Shown here one piece after another: positions 23,360 to 34,496 of a stretch of 64,000 bases of DNA; position 1 is the first letter of the stretch, and the number at the start of each line of letters is the position of its first letter. The position numbers were made by a program, and so were the translations under genes. The notes below the pieces were generated by a model. The model did no database searches. It was not told the origin of the DNA and saw nothing but the letters and a program-made list of their open reading frames with translations. The DNA comes from Absidia repens (Eukaryota > Mucoromycota > Mucoromycetes > Mucorales > Cunninghamellaceae), in assembly GCA_002105175.1 (NCBI GenBank), contig MCGE01000001.1, forward strand, positions 310,001 through 374,000, read 5' to 3'.

Positions 23360-24080
23360 GATGTGTAAGATAAAGTATGAGAAATAGTTGCGGGATAAAG
23401 GATCGTATGGGACAAAAAGTTAATAAAAAATAAATATGTAGGAATGAATACAATAAGTGATATAAGTAAATAAAGAGTGATAAAGGCACAGTGAAGAAAG
23501 AGAGAGTGATATAAAGATAGGAGAAGGAAAGAATAAAAGAGGGGGAAAGATAATGGGAAAAAAAAAATAAAGGAAAAGAAGAAAAAACAACTCAGAGCGG
23601 GGCAATGCGATTTTTTTTTTTTTTTGTAAATCACAAAAAAAAAAAAGGGTAATCCCCATTGTGAAAACCCCCGTCACGCGCACCATACATACACACATAC
23701 ACTCGCCTTTTTAAGTACAATCCCGGTCACCTTTGTCGTTTTCTACCCTACTACACCTGTGTTGATCAGATTTCTCTGGTTTTATCATTGTTGAGACACG
23801 TATACTTCATTGGTCCACTATCATATAGTAGTACCGCCTGTACAAGCAACACAAAAACATTCTACCATTGTTATTGATCAAAACGGTGTTTCAACCTAAA
23901 AAAGGTTTCAGCATTATCAAGATTTATTGTCGAAGAATAGAAAAAAAAAAAAAAAAAAAAAAAAACAATCAATAATACAAAATAAAATAAAATAAATCAA
24001 TAATGATGGTTATCACAATCAATATGATAATACTAAACTAAAACTAAAAACGAAGAAGCTAACAAGCTATCTGGCTAACA
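23360..24080. other. Intergenic, 721 nt
   Basis: Upstream of casein kinase 1 and downstream of EDE1, both on minus. T-rich on the minus strand (C/T-rich leader from about 23400 to 23640), with a 25-nt A run near 23941. No gene seen. Confidence 0.5.
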
Positions 24081-27000
24081 CTATTGGTCCAGTAGAAAGT
24101 TGGTTGCCTTCTGCACGTCATAATCATATCGTTCCAAAGCTTCCTTGGCCTGATCCACCGTAAAGCCCATATTTGTCAACGTCTTCATGGAGTCGCTGTC
24201 GATGCCAAAGTCACGCAAATTAGCCATTACTTCTTGATCCGACATGGCTGGGATGGCGTTTTCCAAGGAGGGGTCTTGATAATGGTGCGTTGTCGTTGGT
24301 GACTGAGGAGGTTGCTGCTGCTGCTGCTGCTGTTGGATGGTCATGGGTTCATGGCCGCCACCTGATTTGTCCTTTTTCGATGATTTGGATTTGGATTTCT
24401 TGCCTTTTTGTTTGGGAAGCATCGATGAGATCGAGAATAGGCCCTTGTGTTTACTTTTGGATGATGATGATGTTGTTGTATGCCCCTCATCCACTGGTTT
24501 CGTTCCCGCCGCTGTTGCTGTTGCTGCTGCTCCCGCTGGCCTTTGCTGTGTTTGTCTATCAGATTGTGTATTAGATGCCATAGAAACCGATGGGACACGG
24601 TTGGTGGTGCTCCTAGATTGGGTTGAGATTCGTCTTGTCGTGAAAAAGGGGGTTGAAGATGGGAGTTGTGAAGATTGTCGGTGGAACCACGCTCAATTTG
24701 TTGAACGGGTTGTGCAAGTTGTTCGACAGGCTGTTGGACAGGTGCGGGTTCAATAGGCTGTTGAGGAGTTGATTCCTGATGTTGCTGGACGGTGTACTCC
24801 TCGGAGGTTGGTAGTTGGGGAGGCTGTGCAGTAGGTTGGTTCGCAATAGCTTGATCACCTCCGAAGCTTGGTTGATCCTTGCTGTCAGGCGGATGTTCAA
24901 ACGATGGTTCATCAAACGGATTCGATTCATAATCAGTAACTTGTTCAGGAGACACTACCAGATTTTTCAAGTCCATGAATTCGGGTGCCAATGTAGAATT
25001 GGTTGCAACAGGTTCGTTTTGAGTTGATGATCCAGTAGAGGATTGAGGTTGTGGTACTGTAAAGCTGTCATCAAAAGCACTGGATGAGTTGGTAGGGACG
25101 TCTTGGTGGCTCGGTGTAGCGGTGAATGGCGCAAAGGCATCGGCAAAGCCATTGTCGTTCTTACCGGAATCACTGACCGCAAAAGGATCATTCTTGGGTT
25201 GGCTTGAATCCATTTGTCGACTAAGTTCAGGTTGCTGCTGATCAGAGCGGGTTGTCGCCGTTGTTGGGGTGAAAACCATTGGGTCAAAAGCTTCGTCGAA
25301 CTCATCATCGTCATAAAAGTGCTTGTCGTATCCAGGTGTCGTTGTATTTGCTGAAGAAATATTGGCAGTACTAGGAGCAGTAAAAGTAGTACTTGGATCA
25401 GTTTTGTTTGATAGGACCATTTTGGCGTCGGGTAGTGTTTCAGAGAAAGCAGCATCAAATTCGTCAAGAGCATCATCGTCATTACCCATACTTGCTGACA
25501 TAAAAGAAGAAGACGCCGATGCATTATCCACCACTTCAAAGTCATGGTCATCCCCCTTTAAGCTGCCTGATGCCGTTGTTGTCGCCGTATGGATTTCAGG
25601 AGACTCAGTGTTTGTGCCTTCAATAACGCGACTTTCTTCTGCGAGGGGTTGCTTGTTTTCAGAGTCCACGGGTTCGACGACCACAGGAGATCCGTTGGGT
25701 ACAGCGTCACCAGAATCAGTATCCCTTCCACCATCATTCGATGACGTATCTACGACCTTTTTCACCTCTGAAGTCGTTGTTGCCGCAGGTTGATCAATGT
25801 TTTCCACCGAATTGGAGCTGGTGTCTTTTACCACAGATTCTGGTTGTTCTTTTTCATCATCCAAGTTGGCGGTAATAGTGGTAGGCAGTACATTCATAAC
25901 ATCCTTCGATTCATCAGTATCCGTAACTCCAGTGGAGATATCCATTGCTTCGCTTGTACCACCAGTAACTTCGTCACCAGCTTCAGCTTGATGTAGCGTG
26001 TCATTGGTGCCACTGGCATTATCATTGTCTTTCGCAACTTCCTCAGGAGCTTCCGCGGTAGTCGTCGTATCTTCAGCACCGCTGGTTACAATTGGTACAT
26101 TCTTGGCAGAAGTCGTATCATTAGCAGTATCGTCTTCCATTGATGCGTCTTTGGCGGCAGTTGTATCCACAATGTCAGTAGCTTCTGTTGGCACTTCCTT
26201 GGCGGCGGTTGTATCCACAATGTCAGTAGCTTCTGTTGGCACTTCCTTGGCGGCGGTTGTATCCACAATGTCAGTAGCTTCTGTTGGCACTTCCTTGGCG
26301 GCGGTTGTATCCACAATATCAGTAGCTTCAGTCGGCACTTCCTTGGCGGTAGTAGTAGCATCATAGTTTTCAGTTGAATCTTCCTTGGCACCCGTAATGT
26401 TTGGAGCGTTATTGATTTCAGATAACACGGCCTTGGCGTTGTCCGTACCTTCAGCATCAGAGGTGGTAGTGGCTTCATGTGGTGAGGTATTGGTGATAGT
26501 CGAGGCATCTGCAGTATCAGTATTTACATCGAGTGGTGAATTGTTGGTGATTTCGGCATCGTCTGTATTCATGGGCGCAGTAGTTGGTTCGTCATCGGCT
26601 TTTGTTTCATTAGGAATGACTGCTGGTGGAGTAGCGGATATATCATCACCTATTTCATTCACTACTGATTCATTAACTGTCTTGAGAGGTTCCGGAGTTA
26701 CCGTATTGATTTGCTCGGCATTCGTTTTGTCGGTGGGAGTGCTGATCAAAGTATCGGGTAATGCTTGGGTGTGTTCTACATCGTCCACAGCACCCTCAAC
26801 TTCACGGTGTACCTTCAGAGGGGTGTCATCAATAGCGGTGGAGGAAGACGAGGGTGAGTTGACAAGACCAGTCAAAGCTGAAGAAGCCACAACGGATGCA
26901 ACACCAGCTGATACTGCGGCTGCCAATGATTTTTCAGAGGAGGTGTCTTCGATAATCGCGTCAGTTGTAACTTTGTTGTCGCTGCCAGAAGGAGAAGTCG

Positions 27001-29224
27001 ATGGTGCTGGTGCTCGCTTTTTCTTCGATGGTGGTGGCGCAGGTGGTCTCTTGTTTGATGATCCTGATGGCTGTTGGGCACGAAGACTTTGAGTACGATG
27101 ATGACGACTAGATGGAGGTGGTGGAGGTGGAGCATCGTTTGGCTTTGGAGATGATTCTGTTGGAAGGAAAGACAGCACGATAAGTAATCAATATAATTTT
27201 CATAAACGTGGATACTTTTTTTCTGATGTTTTGTTATTCTACCTGCAAGTGTATCAAACTTCCCAGCCCGTGCAAGTGCTAATTCTTCAGCTGATTTATT
27301 CTTGAGACTTTGTGCGGATGCCAGTTGACTATTGGAGATACCAACCAAAGCCATTCGTTGTTGATGAGCGGCTTTCAAAGAGACAAGTTCAGTTTGAGTA
27401 ATGTTGTATTCCTTTTCCAATTGAGCAATGTTGTGTCGTTTTTCATCTTCTGTCTTCTTCAACGTATCCAGAGTCGCTTGTAAATCGGATTTTTGTTTGA
27501 CTACTTGTTGTAAGGATTGTTCCAAAGTATCCACTTGTTTTTGAAGATCAGATACTACCGTGTTCCGTTCCTTTACACCTTGTTGTAGTACTGTAACGTC
27601 CTTTTGTTCTTTGTCGATGGATTGTTTCAACTGATCAGCCTGTTTTGCTAGTGTTTCTGCGTGTAAAAAAAAAAAAAAAAAAAGTGAGATTAATACCCTA
27701 CCAATGAATATTTTTCTCTATATATTGCTTACTTTGATTTCCAGCATGAACATGGGACAATAAAGAGGCAGGAAGAGTAGCAGGAAGGGAAGAGCCACCA
27801 CGAACACGTCTAATCAAATGCATCGCAATAGCAAATTCATCTTGAGATAGTTGTCCACGGTTTTGAGTATCCGCCAAATCCCAAATCCCAGCCAGATCCG
27901 AAGAAGGTAGTTTTGAGTGGCCAAAGAAACCAACAGCTTCGGAACCTATAAACGGCAAAGATAATTTTTTTAGCACACTCTCCAGCGATATAGTATTTCA
28001 TTTTTTTCTTTACCTTCGATATATCCTTTGCGTCGAGTATCAATGTTGTTGAATGCGTCCGCATAACTAGCAAGTTCCTCACTATCTACAGTCCATGGCT
28101 GTTGCTGATGTAAAGGCGAAAAAGCATCGGTGTGTTCGTTTACAGGTTCGACAGGAGGTGGTGGCGGTGGTGGTGAGGTTGGACCAGCTTTACCCGTATT
28201 ATGAGGAGTTGACAATTGTTTTGGTGTAGTTATTGTTGCCAAGGAAGGAGATTCACCTCGTGCTGACATCAAAATAGAGTCTGGGGCATTGGCATGAGGT
28301 AACGATTTCTTGTTTTCATTCATACACTTTGCGACGTAATGCATAGCAATCACAAATCCAGTCGAGTCCAGTTTGCCTTGGCGGTCAATATCTGCCAAGT
28401 TCCTATATTAAGTTTTTGTATAACAATAAGAAGCAAAAAAGTATTATTATTAGCTAATACAGCTAGAGCAACGTTCGTCATTTTATGTTTCAACAACTTA
28501 CCAAATCTGACTAAGGAGAGATACAGGAAGTTTTGACCGCATCAGGATTTTCATAGCCGAGTCACCATTAATGAAACCATCAGTAGGACCAGATGCTTGG
28601 AAGATACGAAGATATTTTTGGCGGTCATTGGAAGTGATGATTTCATAATCTTCAAACGTTGGTAAAGGTGTACCTAAGCGATTAAGGAAGTTAGCAAAAG
28701 AAGTCGTTACTTTTTTTCCATTTCATTCCATATACTATTTCACCCTCTGATAAGACTTACTTGTCGACAGAATAGGACTGGAGGGATTGATACCATGTTG
28801 AGCACAGGCGATCAACTTGAGTGCAATATAGAACGATTTCTTGTTGTCCACGTTGCTGATATTGGCTTGAAAAGCAGCACCAAAAATCTATATAGGTTGC
28901 AAACACAACAGTGAATACCAAATATGGAGACTGCCTTCTTCTATCATGGTCTAAGTGTGTTTCCCTTTTACCTGATTCAATTGCTGAGTCGGTACCGACT
29001 GGGCTTTTCGTAGGAATGGCGCCATTTCATCTTGAGTTTTGTTTGCGCCTTCATATTGATATAATTGTTGATAGTAAGCTTTATCTTCTGCTGTCACGGC
29101 TGTTTCCCATGTATCTAATTTTTCCAGAAAGGAAGGTTTAATTAGCAGAAGTAATCATTGATAAACTGTTGGACATATTTTACATTGGACCAATATATTA
29201 CCTTGGGAGCTCATATTCAACGGC
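24081..29224 (-). CDS. EDE1: EDE1/Eps15-like EH-domain endocytic scaffold; one apparent single-base deletion
   Basis: Eight exons: 29224-29212 (13 nt), 29114-28972, 28887-28761, 28673-28502, 28402-28014, 27945-27733, 27656-27243 and 27156-24081. The product is about 1515 residues. Three EH domains come first, with EF-hand-like cores such as LADIDRQGKLDSTGF and LADTQNRGQLSQDEF, then a coiled coil (27243-27656). A long acidic, Ser/Thr-rich disordered region follows, with a Q- and P-rich stretch and a C-terminal UBA domain (LTNMGFTVDQAKEALERYDYDVQKATNFLL). EH domains bind NPF motifs and UBA binds ubiquitin; Ede1 nucleates clathrin coats. Exons sum to 4547 nt, one short. The central frame and the UBA frame differ by -1, best placed at the GGG/CCC run 24592-24594. 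Confidence 0.87.
26151..26342. repeat. Four 48-bp tandem repeats inside EDE1
   Basis: Four consecutive 48-nt units, each encoding the 16-residue unit KEVPTEATDIVDTTAA (first unit slightly diverged). The second and third units look identical, so the array probably expanded recently. It lies in the disordered acidic region between the coiled coil and the UBA domain and keeps the frame. Confidence 0.88.
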
Positions 29225-29464
29225 TGATATAAAATATGTATATAGTGTTGGAGAAAAAAAAAAAAAGAAAAAGAAAAAAGGGAAAAGAAAAATGAAATTA
29301 GAAAAATGAAAAGAAGCGGGCAAAAATCGTGATAAAAAGAGTATGCGGCGTTTTAATTGGTTTCATGGGTAAATTATTGGGCGGACAATAAGGGTAGGTG
29401 AGAGATCCAAACGGACTCTTCTTTTTCCCTCAAGTCATTCACTCCTTGTTCGTCGTGTCTCATC
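29225..29464. promoter_or_regulatory. 240-nt bidirectional promoter between EDE1 and KSH1
   Basis: The start codons of the divergent genes EDE1 (29224, minus) and KSH1 (29465, plus) are only 240 nt apart, so both promoters must lie here. The stretch is A-rich near EDE1. It carries GCGGCGTTTTAATTGG (about 29344) and CATTCACTCC toward KSH1. No TATA box is obvious. Inferred from geometry only. Confidence 0.5.
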
Positions 29465-29863
29465 ATGGTAAATTCATCTTTCTTTTGTCCTTTGTCTTGA
29501 TATTCTATACATATAAGTATATATTTGCTGACCTACCTTTTTTATATTTATTTATTGAAACACCAACGTAGTCGGCTATCTTCAATTTTCAATCCTTACT
29601 TCTGGTCATCTTGTTGCTGATTTGTACTTGTACTTACGTTCGAGCTCAAGCTCCTTCCTTGATCGATCGTAACAAAACTGGGTATGCAATACAGTATCCA
29701 AAAGTGTGGATCATATATGCATTTTATTAATTTATTATTATTATTATTTATTTTTGTTAGGTTACTTGGACTGTTCTGGAAAGCAGCTCGGGTTGGTGAA
29801 CGCTTAAGTCCGTATGTCTCTCTTGCTTGTATTCTGATGGCTATTAGCATCATGACCTCATAG
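29465..29863 (+). CDS. KSH1: Kish/TMEM167-family small secretory-pathway membrane protein
   Basis: Three coding exons: 29465-29467 (only the ATG), 29572-29681 and 29761-29863. They total 216 nt, 71 residues, the usual length of the TMEM167/Kish family. The protein reads [20 protein letters not shown], an N-terminal hydrophobic helix, then [11 protein letters not shown], then [17 protein letters not shown] and a second hydrophobic helix ending in SIMTS. Yeast KSH1 is essential and acts in early secretion; that role is family knowledge. Both introns have GT-AG ends and the frame is continuous. The gene is easily missed because no exon is longer than 110 nt. Confidence 0.92.
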
Positions 29864-30325
29864 AACAACACATTTCCCCTTTCCCTTCCATACACGTATA
29901 TATAAACGTACACGTATCGCCCTCGTCTACCACATCGCACACCCTCCCCTCCCCCTACTATCTCACCCACTCACACACAAACACGTAGCTGTTATTCCCC
30001 ACACTATTGTCATTTTATCCACATTATTCAATAGAAGATTATACTCTTGCCTCCATATATATATAGTCCTTCCCTTTCTCAATGTCTTCATTACAACACA
30101 ATAAAAAAAACACTAATAAAAATTACACATGCTTTAGCCATATCCATACCGCTTCTCCTTCCCCTCCCCCCTTTTTTTGACCTTCTCTTCAAAGTCTTCA
30201 TATAATAAAAAAAAAATTGTTCAAAAGTAGATAAAAAGAATATATTTTATTGATTATGATGCACTGACAAAAAAAAAAAGAAAAAAAAAAGACTACTACC
30301 ACTGGTACTACTCCACTACTATAGT
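29864..30325. other. Intergenic, 462 nt, between convergent KSH1 and bZIP genes
   Basis: Two 3' flanks, with AATAAA at about 30099 for KSH1. AT-rich with A runs at about 30206 and 30270. No gene seen. Confidence 0.5.
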
Positions 30326-32033
30326 CTAACAAAAAGATGGACTTGGGTAATATTGGTGAATGGTTTCTTGCATTTTTTGTTGATGTGATTTGTTGTTACA
30401 GGGTTTTCCGTCATTGCACACTGCCTTCCGTTTCATTTCGGCACAAAGGAAGTCAATGTCGAATTCATCAAACCGAGGATGTTCCGTCAGTTTATCCCAT
30501 ACTTGAGGCATAGATTCATGTTCGTCGCTGTTGCCATTATCAGTAGAATGTGGATGGCTTGCTGCGGCTTCGGCTGCTGCTAAAGATGAAGAGTCGGTAT
30601 CGTCGTCGTCAATGACAAGCAAGGATTCAATCAATTCATTCGATGCTGTGTCTGTGTCACCGTCGTTGCCGTTGTTGTTGGCCTTGGGCTTGGCTGTGTC
30701 GCTTGGCGGCGGCGTCGATGACGATGATAATGATGATGATGACGACGATGATGGCATGGATACTGGAGCATTTGTGGTGAGAGTATTAAAGAGGTCAGGG
30801 TCAATTGAGTTTGCATCGAGAGTGAATGATTGGATCAGCTGAGAAGCATCAAAAGTGTTCAATATATCGGTCGGTAATGACGAGTTTGATAGTCCATCGT
30901 CCGTGTAGGTATCATACGAAGTGACAGTTCGATCGCTCGATAGTAAGGAAGGTGGTGATGACAATGATCCATTTGCAGTGCCCGTATGATTCGGTACAGC
31001 AAATGATATAGCCGAATCGGACGACAAGTCATGTAGTTGTTGTTGATGTGTTGTAGCTGCAGAATGTAAGGTCGGATTAGAGTCATCCCCAATCGATCGT
31101 AGAAGTTTTTGAGGTCGTTCGGTTGTCGAAATGAGGCTGTTGGTATTGTCCGTAGTACTTAACTGTTTGGATAGAGGGATATCAAAAGACGATGCAGCAC
31201 CACCAAGTATTGCATTTTCCATTTGTAGTTGCCGGATGATTTCTTTCAGTTGTTTATTTTCGTCCAGGACTTTTTCTGTTGCTGCGCCATGATTTTCTTC
31301 CAATGCCTTAATACGGTCCTCGAGTTCCTTGACATAATTCACCCGACGTTCACGGAAGGCTCGCTGAGCTGCTCGATTTTGGGCTTTACGTTTCGATTTG
31401 GGATCCATTTCAGACTGCAAGGAAGAAGCGGAAAAAAAAATATAGGTCAATATATGGTTATTTCATTTAAAAGGAGCGGAGAAATGATTATTCAGCAAGC
31501 TCCCCGTGTATTGTATTGAAGAACATAAACTATTTCCTGACATACCATTTTGATTTCATATTCAGTAAGAGGTTTTCTTCCAGGTCGCCCAACCATCTTC
31601 TCTATTCGGAAAAGTAAAAAATAAATTTTAAAGCGATTGTATAATAAGAATAAGAATAAGAATAAGCGTATGAATATAATATCTTACCTGAGCTAGAATC
31701 ACTTCCAGGAGATCCATGGTCAGACATAGCGGCAATATCAGCTAGTGAAAAAGTATGGACGTTAGTGCATAAGAAGTAGCATTCTATATATTGTGAGAGA
31801 TAACTAAGTAAATATGTGTATATCTTACCAGAAAGAGGTCTTGTATCGAGTTGCTCGAACTTCCGCTTATCGTTGTCTAATGTTGCCGTTGCGTCGTTTT
31901 GCTGTTGTTTTATTGCAGATAATGTCATCAGAAGGAGCTGCTGTAGTTGGGGGTTCTTTTTCAAAATACTCAAGTCCAACTTTGGATCATCATGAACAGG
32001 GCTAGAAGAGATATTGCTGCTGGAGCTTTCCAT
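30326..32033 (-). CDS. Yap1/Pap1-type bZIP stress transcription factor with C-terminal cysteine-rich domain
   Basis: Exons 32033-31829, 31741-31688, 31601-31546 and 31414-30326 give 1404 nt, 467 residues. The bZIP starts near residue 106: KSKRKAQNRAAQRAFRERR is the fungal PAP1 basic region (NRxAQxAFR), followed by a leucine zipper (LEDRIKALEE...LKEIIRQLQ). A long Ser/Thr/Asn-rich middle leads to residues about 410-467, a c-CRD-like domain (VWDKLTEHPRFDEFDIDFLC). In this family the c-CRD carries an oxidation-sensitive nuclear export signal. Cysteines are at about 429, 438, 444 and 467 and nowhere else in the predicted protein. The central n-CRD cysteines of Yap1 are missing. Probable role: oxidative or electrophile stress response. 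Confidence 0.9.
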
Positions 32034-32311
32034 GTTGACAATGACAATAAAATAAATAAAAAGAAGAGAGAGACCAAAAAAAAAAAAAAAAAAAAAAAAA
32101 ACGAGTATTTTCAACTGCCGTCAGATATTGTGGATATTGATCAGAAAAAAGTTTTTTGTTTTTTATTAAAGTCTAAAAAGCGTCCACTATACACAATGTG
32201 ATATAACCCAAGCATATAAAAAAAGTACAAAATCAAATAACAATATAACAATAAAGGTAAAAAGAAGGGAGAGGAGGAGTGGAGAGAAGGGAAGTAAAGA
32301 GGGGGATATTT
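32034..32311. promoter_or_regulatory. 278-nt upstream region of the bZIP gene
   Basis: Lies between the bZIP start and the aspartate/glutamate carrier stop. Contains a T-rich leader on the minus strand (the 26-nt A run at about 32076-32101 on +). No distinct element recognised. Confidence 0.35.
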
Positions 32312-34496
32312 CTATTTGGGTTGGGATTGAGGGGAAGGTGTATAAACACCAAATCTATAATCAAGGTCTAAAAGCAGTTTCAATGCATTTCTTGATTGGA
32401 ATGCTCCAAGCTGTTGTTGTTTTTGTTGCTGATCGCTTGATATTAATCCATCAGAGACTGTAGCAGCAGTAGCAGGAGTGGCACCTGGGGTAGCGGTGGT
32501 GGTGTGACCAGGAAGAGGGAATGCTTGATGCAACAGTTCATACACCGTCAAAGTAACACCAAACTGAGGAGAAGAACGGAAAATACGAGCAGGTCCACCC
32601 TTGAAGAATGCCTTGAACCCTTCTTCCGCATAAATCTTTTTGGCTGCATCCTTAATCCCAGTATATGATGTTTGACCTTTCTTTGCTTCAACTTGTAAAC
32701 GAGTCTTGATCACATCGGCAGGGGTGGTGAAGTAGGCAGCAGGCATACCAGCAATGGCACCAGCAGAGAGTAGTTCAGTAATAGAGAGCTTGTGATCGGG
32801 ACCTTCATGGAAGAGATCCTTCTTCAAATGAGCATAGGCAGGGAAGTAGATGGCAGAGAAGGGGACATCACGAAGCAAACAAGCACTAACACCTTTGTAA
32901 AGGCCAACAATACCAAGGTTCTTGACAATCCAGATAGCAGATCGACGGGGCATATCAGGGTGTGTCTTTGCTTGTTCACCTTGCACTTGAAGTCGAATCT
33001 TGACAATTTCCAATGGGTTGGTAAACACCACTTGTGAAGCACCAGCAGAACCACCAGCAATCATTTCTTGCCAGAATTTGATTTCACCTGTTTGCTTGTT
33101 GGCAAGCTTGTTTCGCACGAAATCGTTCACAGTCAACTTGATGGCTTTTTCTGGAGCAACACCCTATAGTAATAAAAAAAATAAAAAATAGAAAAGATTA
33201 GCATTATTTTTACTATTGTCACCTATTCCTTCTGTCTTTTTTTTTTTTCAAAAACAAACTTACCACAAGTTGAGGACCCAAACCACGGTATAATCCAATA
33301 AATCCTTCATTCTTTATCACCTTTTTGAAGCAATCAAAACTGTTCTTGTAAAGCAGTTCACCGACAACCTTGGAACGTTGATTTTGCATACGAGTTTTGA
33401 CCAAATCGATAGGATAAACAGCAGTAGCACCCACAGCACCAGCAATCGAACCCAAGGTAAACGAGTACATATTTCCAATCACTTCCCACAGAATCCCGTG
33501 TTTTTCCTTTGCGTCACCGCCAGTTGCCTTGCTTTGTTGAGATGGTGATAATCGTTGCTGTTGTTGCTGTTCTTGTTCAATGACAGGTCGCCAGCGAGGG
33601 TCCAATATTTTTTCAAAGTCATCCAAACTTAATCGACCAGATCCATCGCTTTCGACAGCAGCAAAATGGAAAATGATGTCAGCTTCCATTGGCGTAAATA
33701 ATGAGTATCGGCTGATTTTGGCAGCTTGGCTGAGAAAGTCTTGCTTGGTGATAGTGTTTGTTTGATTGGATTCAATGGCACGACGAATCACCAATTCCAC
33801 CATATCGATATTTCGGATGACATTATGGAAAGCAACCATGTTGGAGAAGCTGATGGTGGTACCGCTACCAGTCGCGTATAAATTGCACAGGGTTGGAAGA
33901 TGATCGATCACCAGGTCCGAGAGTTTGTGTTGCGCAATATCCAGAATAATCCTTTTAAAGTTTTCCGTCGAGATATAGCCTGTTTGGTTTTGATCATAAT
34001 GCTTGAATTCCTGTCGAAGTCGTTCCCCTTGGAGTCCCTTCAGCAGCTGAGAAAATTCTTCATAGGTCAATTGATAATGTCCTTCCTTGTTGCCAATATA
34101 GAGCTTGAGCCAATCACAGTCAAAGTCAAAGGGGACAGCATCGCTGGGGAGATTGCTGGAGAGGACTTGTTTGAACTGGTCAAAGGTGATCTTGCCAGTG
34201 TTGTTCACATCAAAGAGACGGAAGGCCACTTCGTATTCGGCATCAGGCTTGGATAACAAATTTTGGAAGATGAGAAAATCATTGAGGGAGACGAGATCTT
34301 GGTCAGAAGCAGCAGCAATCTTGTATAAGATACCGAATTGTTCACGTTTGATTTTGGCAAAGTCTTCACCAGGAGCAATGGCAGCCAAAAAGTCATCCTT
34401 GTTCATATAGCGGGTGTTTTCCTTTTCTACAGAAGCATGTTTGTTGAAGAGTTGACGATAATGTTCAACAGGACTTTTAACCGTCTCGATAGCCAT
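32312..34496 (-). CDS. AGC1: Mitochondrial aspartate/glutamate carrier (AGC1/aralar/citrin type) with EF-hands
   Basis: Two exons, 34496-33264 and 33163-32312, give 694 residues. The N-terminal about 350 residues carry EF-hand-like repeats (for example [17 protein letters not shown] and [17 protein letters not shown]), the Ca2+-sensing domain facing the intermembrane space. Three mitochondrial-carrier repeats follow with the signatures [21 protein letters not shown] and [11 protein letters not shown]. The combination identifies the aspartate/glutamate carrier, which exports mitochondrial aspartate for glutamate plus H+ in the malate-aspartate shuttle. A Gln-rich linker joins the two domains and a Q-rich tail ends the protein. 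The length matches animal aralar/citrin (about 675 residues). Confidence 0.94.

Noticed and set aside
26385..27092. 235-codon plus-strand open frame rich in Val, Ser and Ala
   Set aside because: Antisense to the Thr/Asp/Ala-rich region of EDE1. Its composition is explained by the complementary codons.
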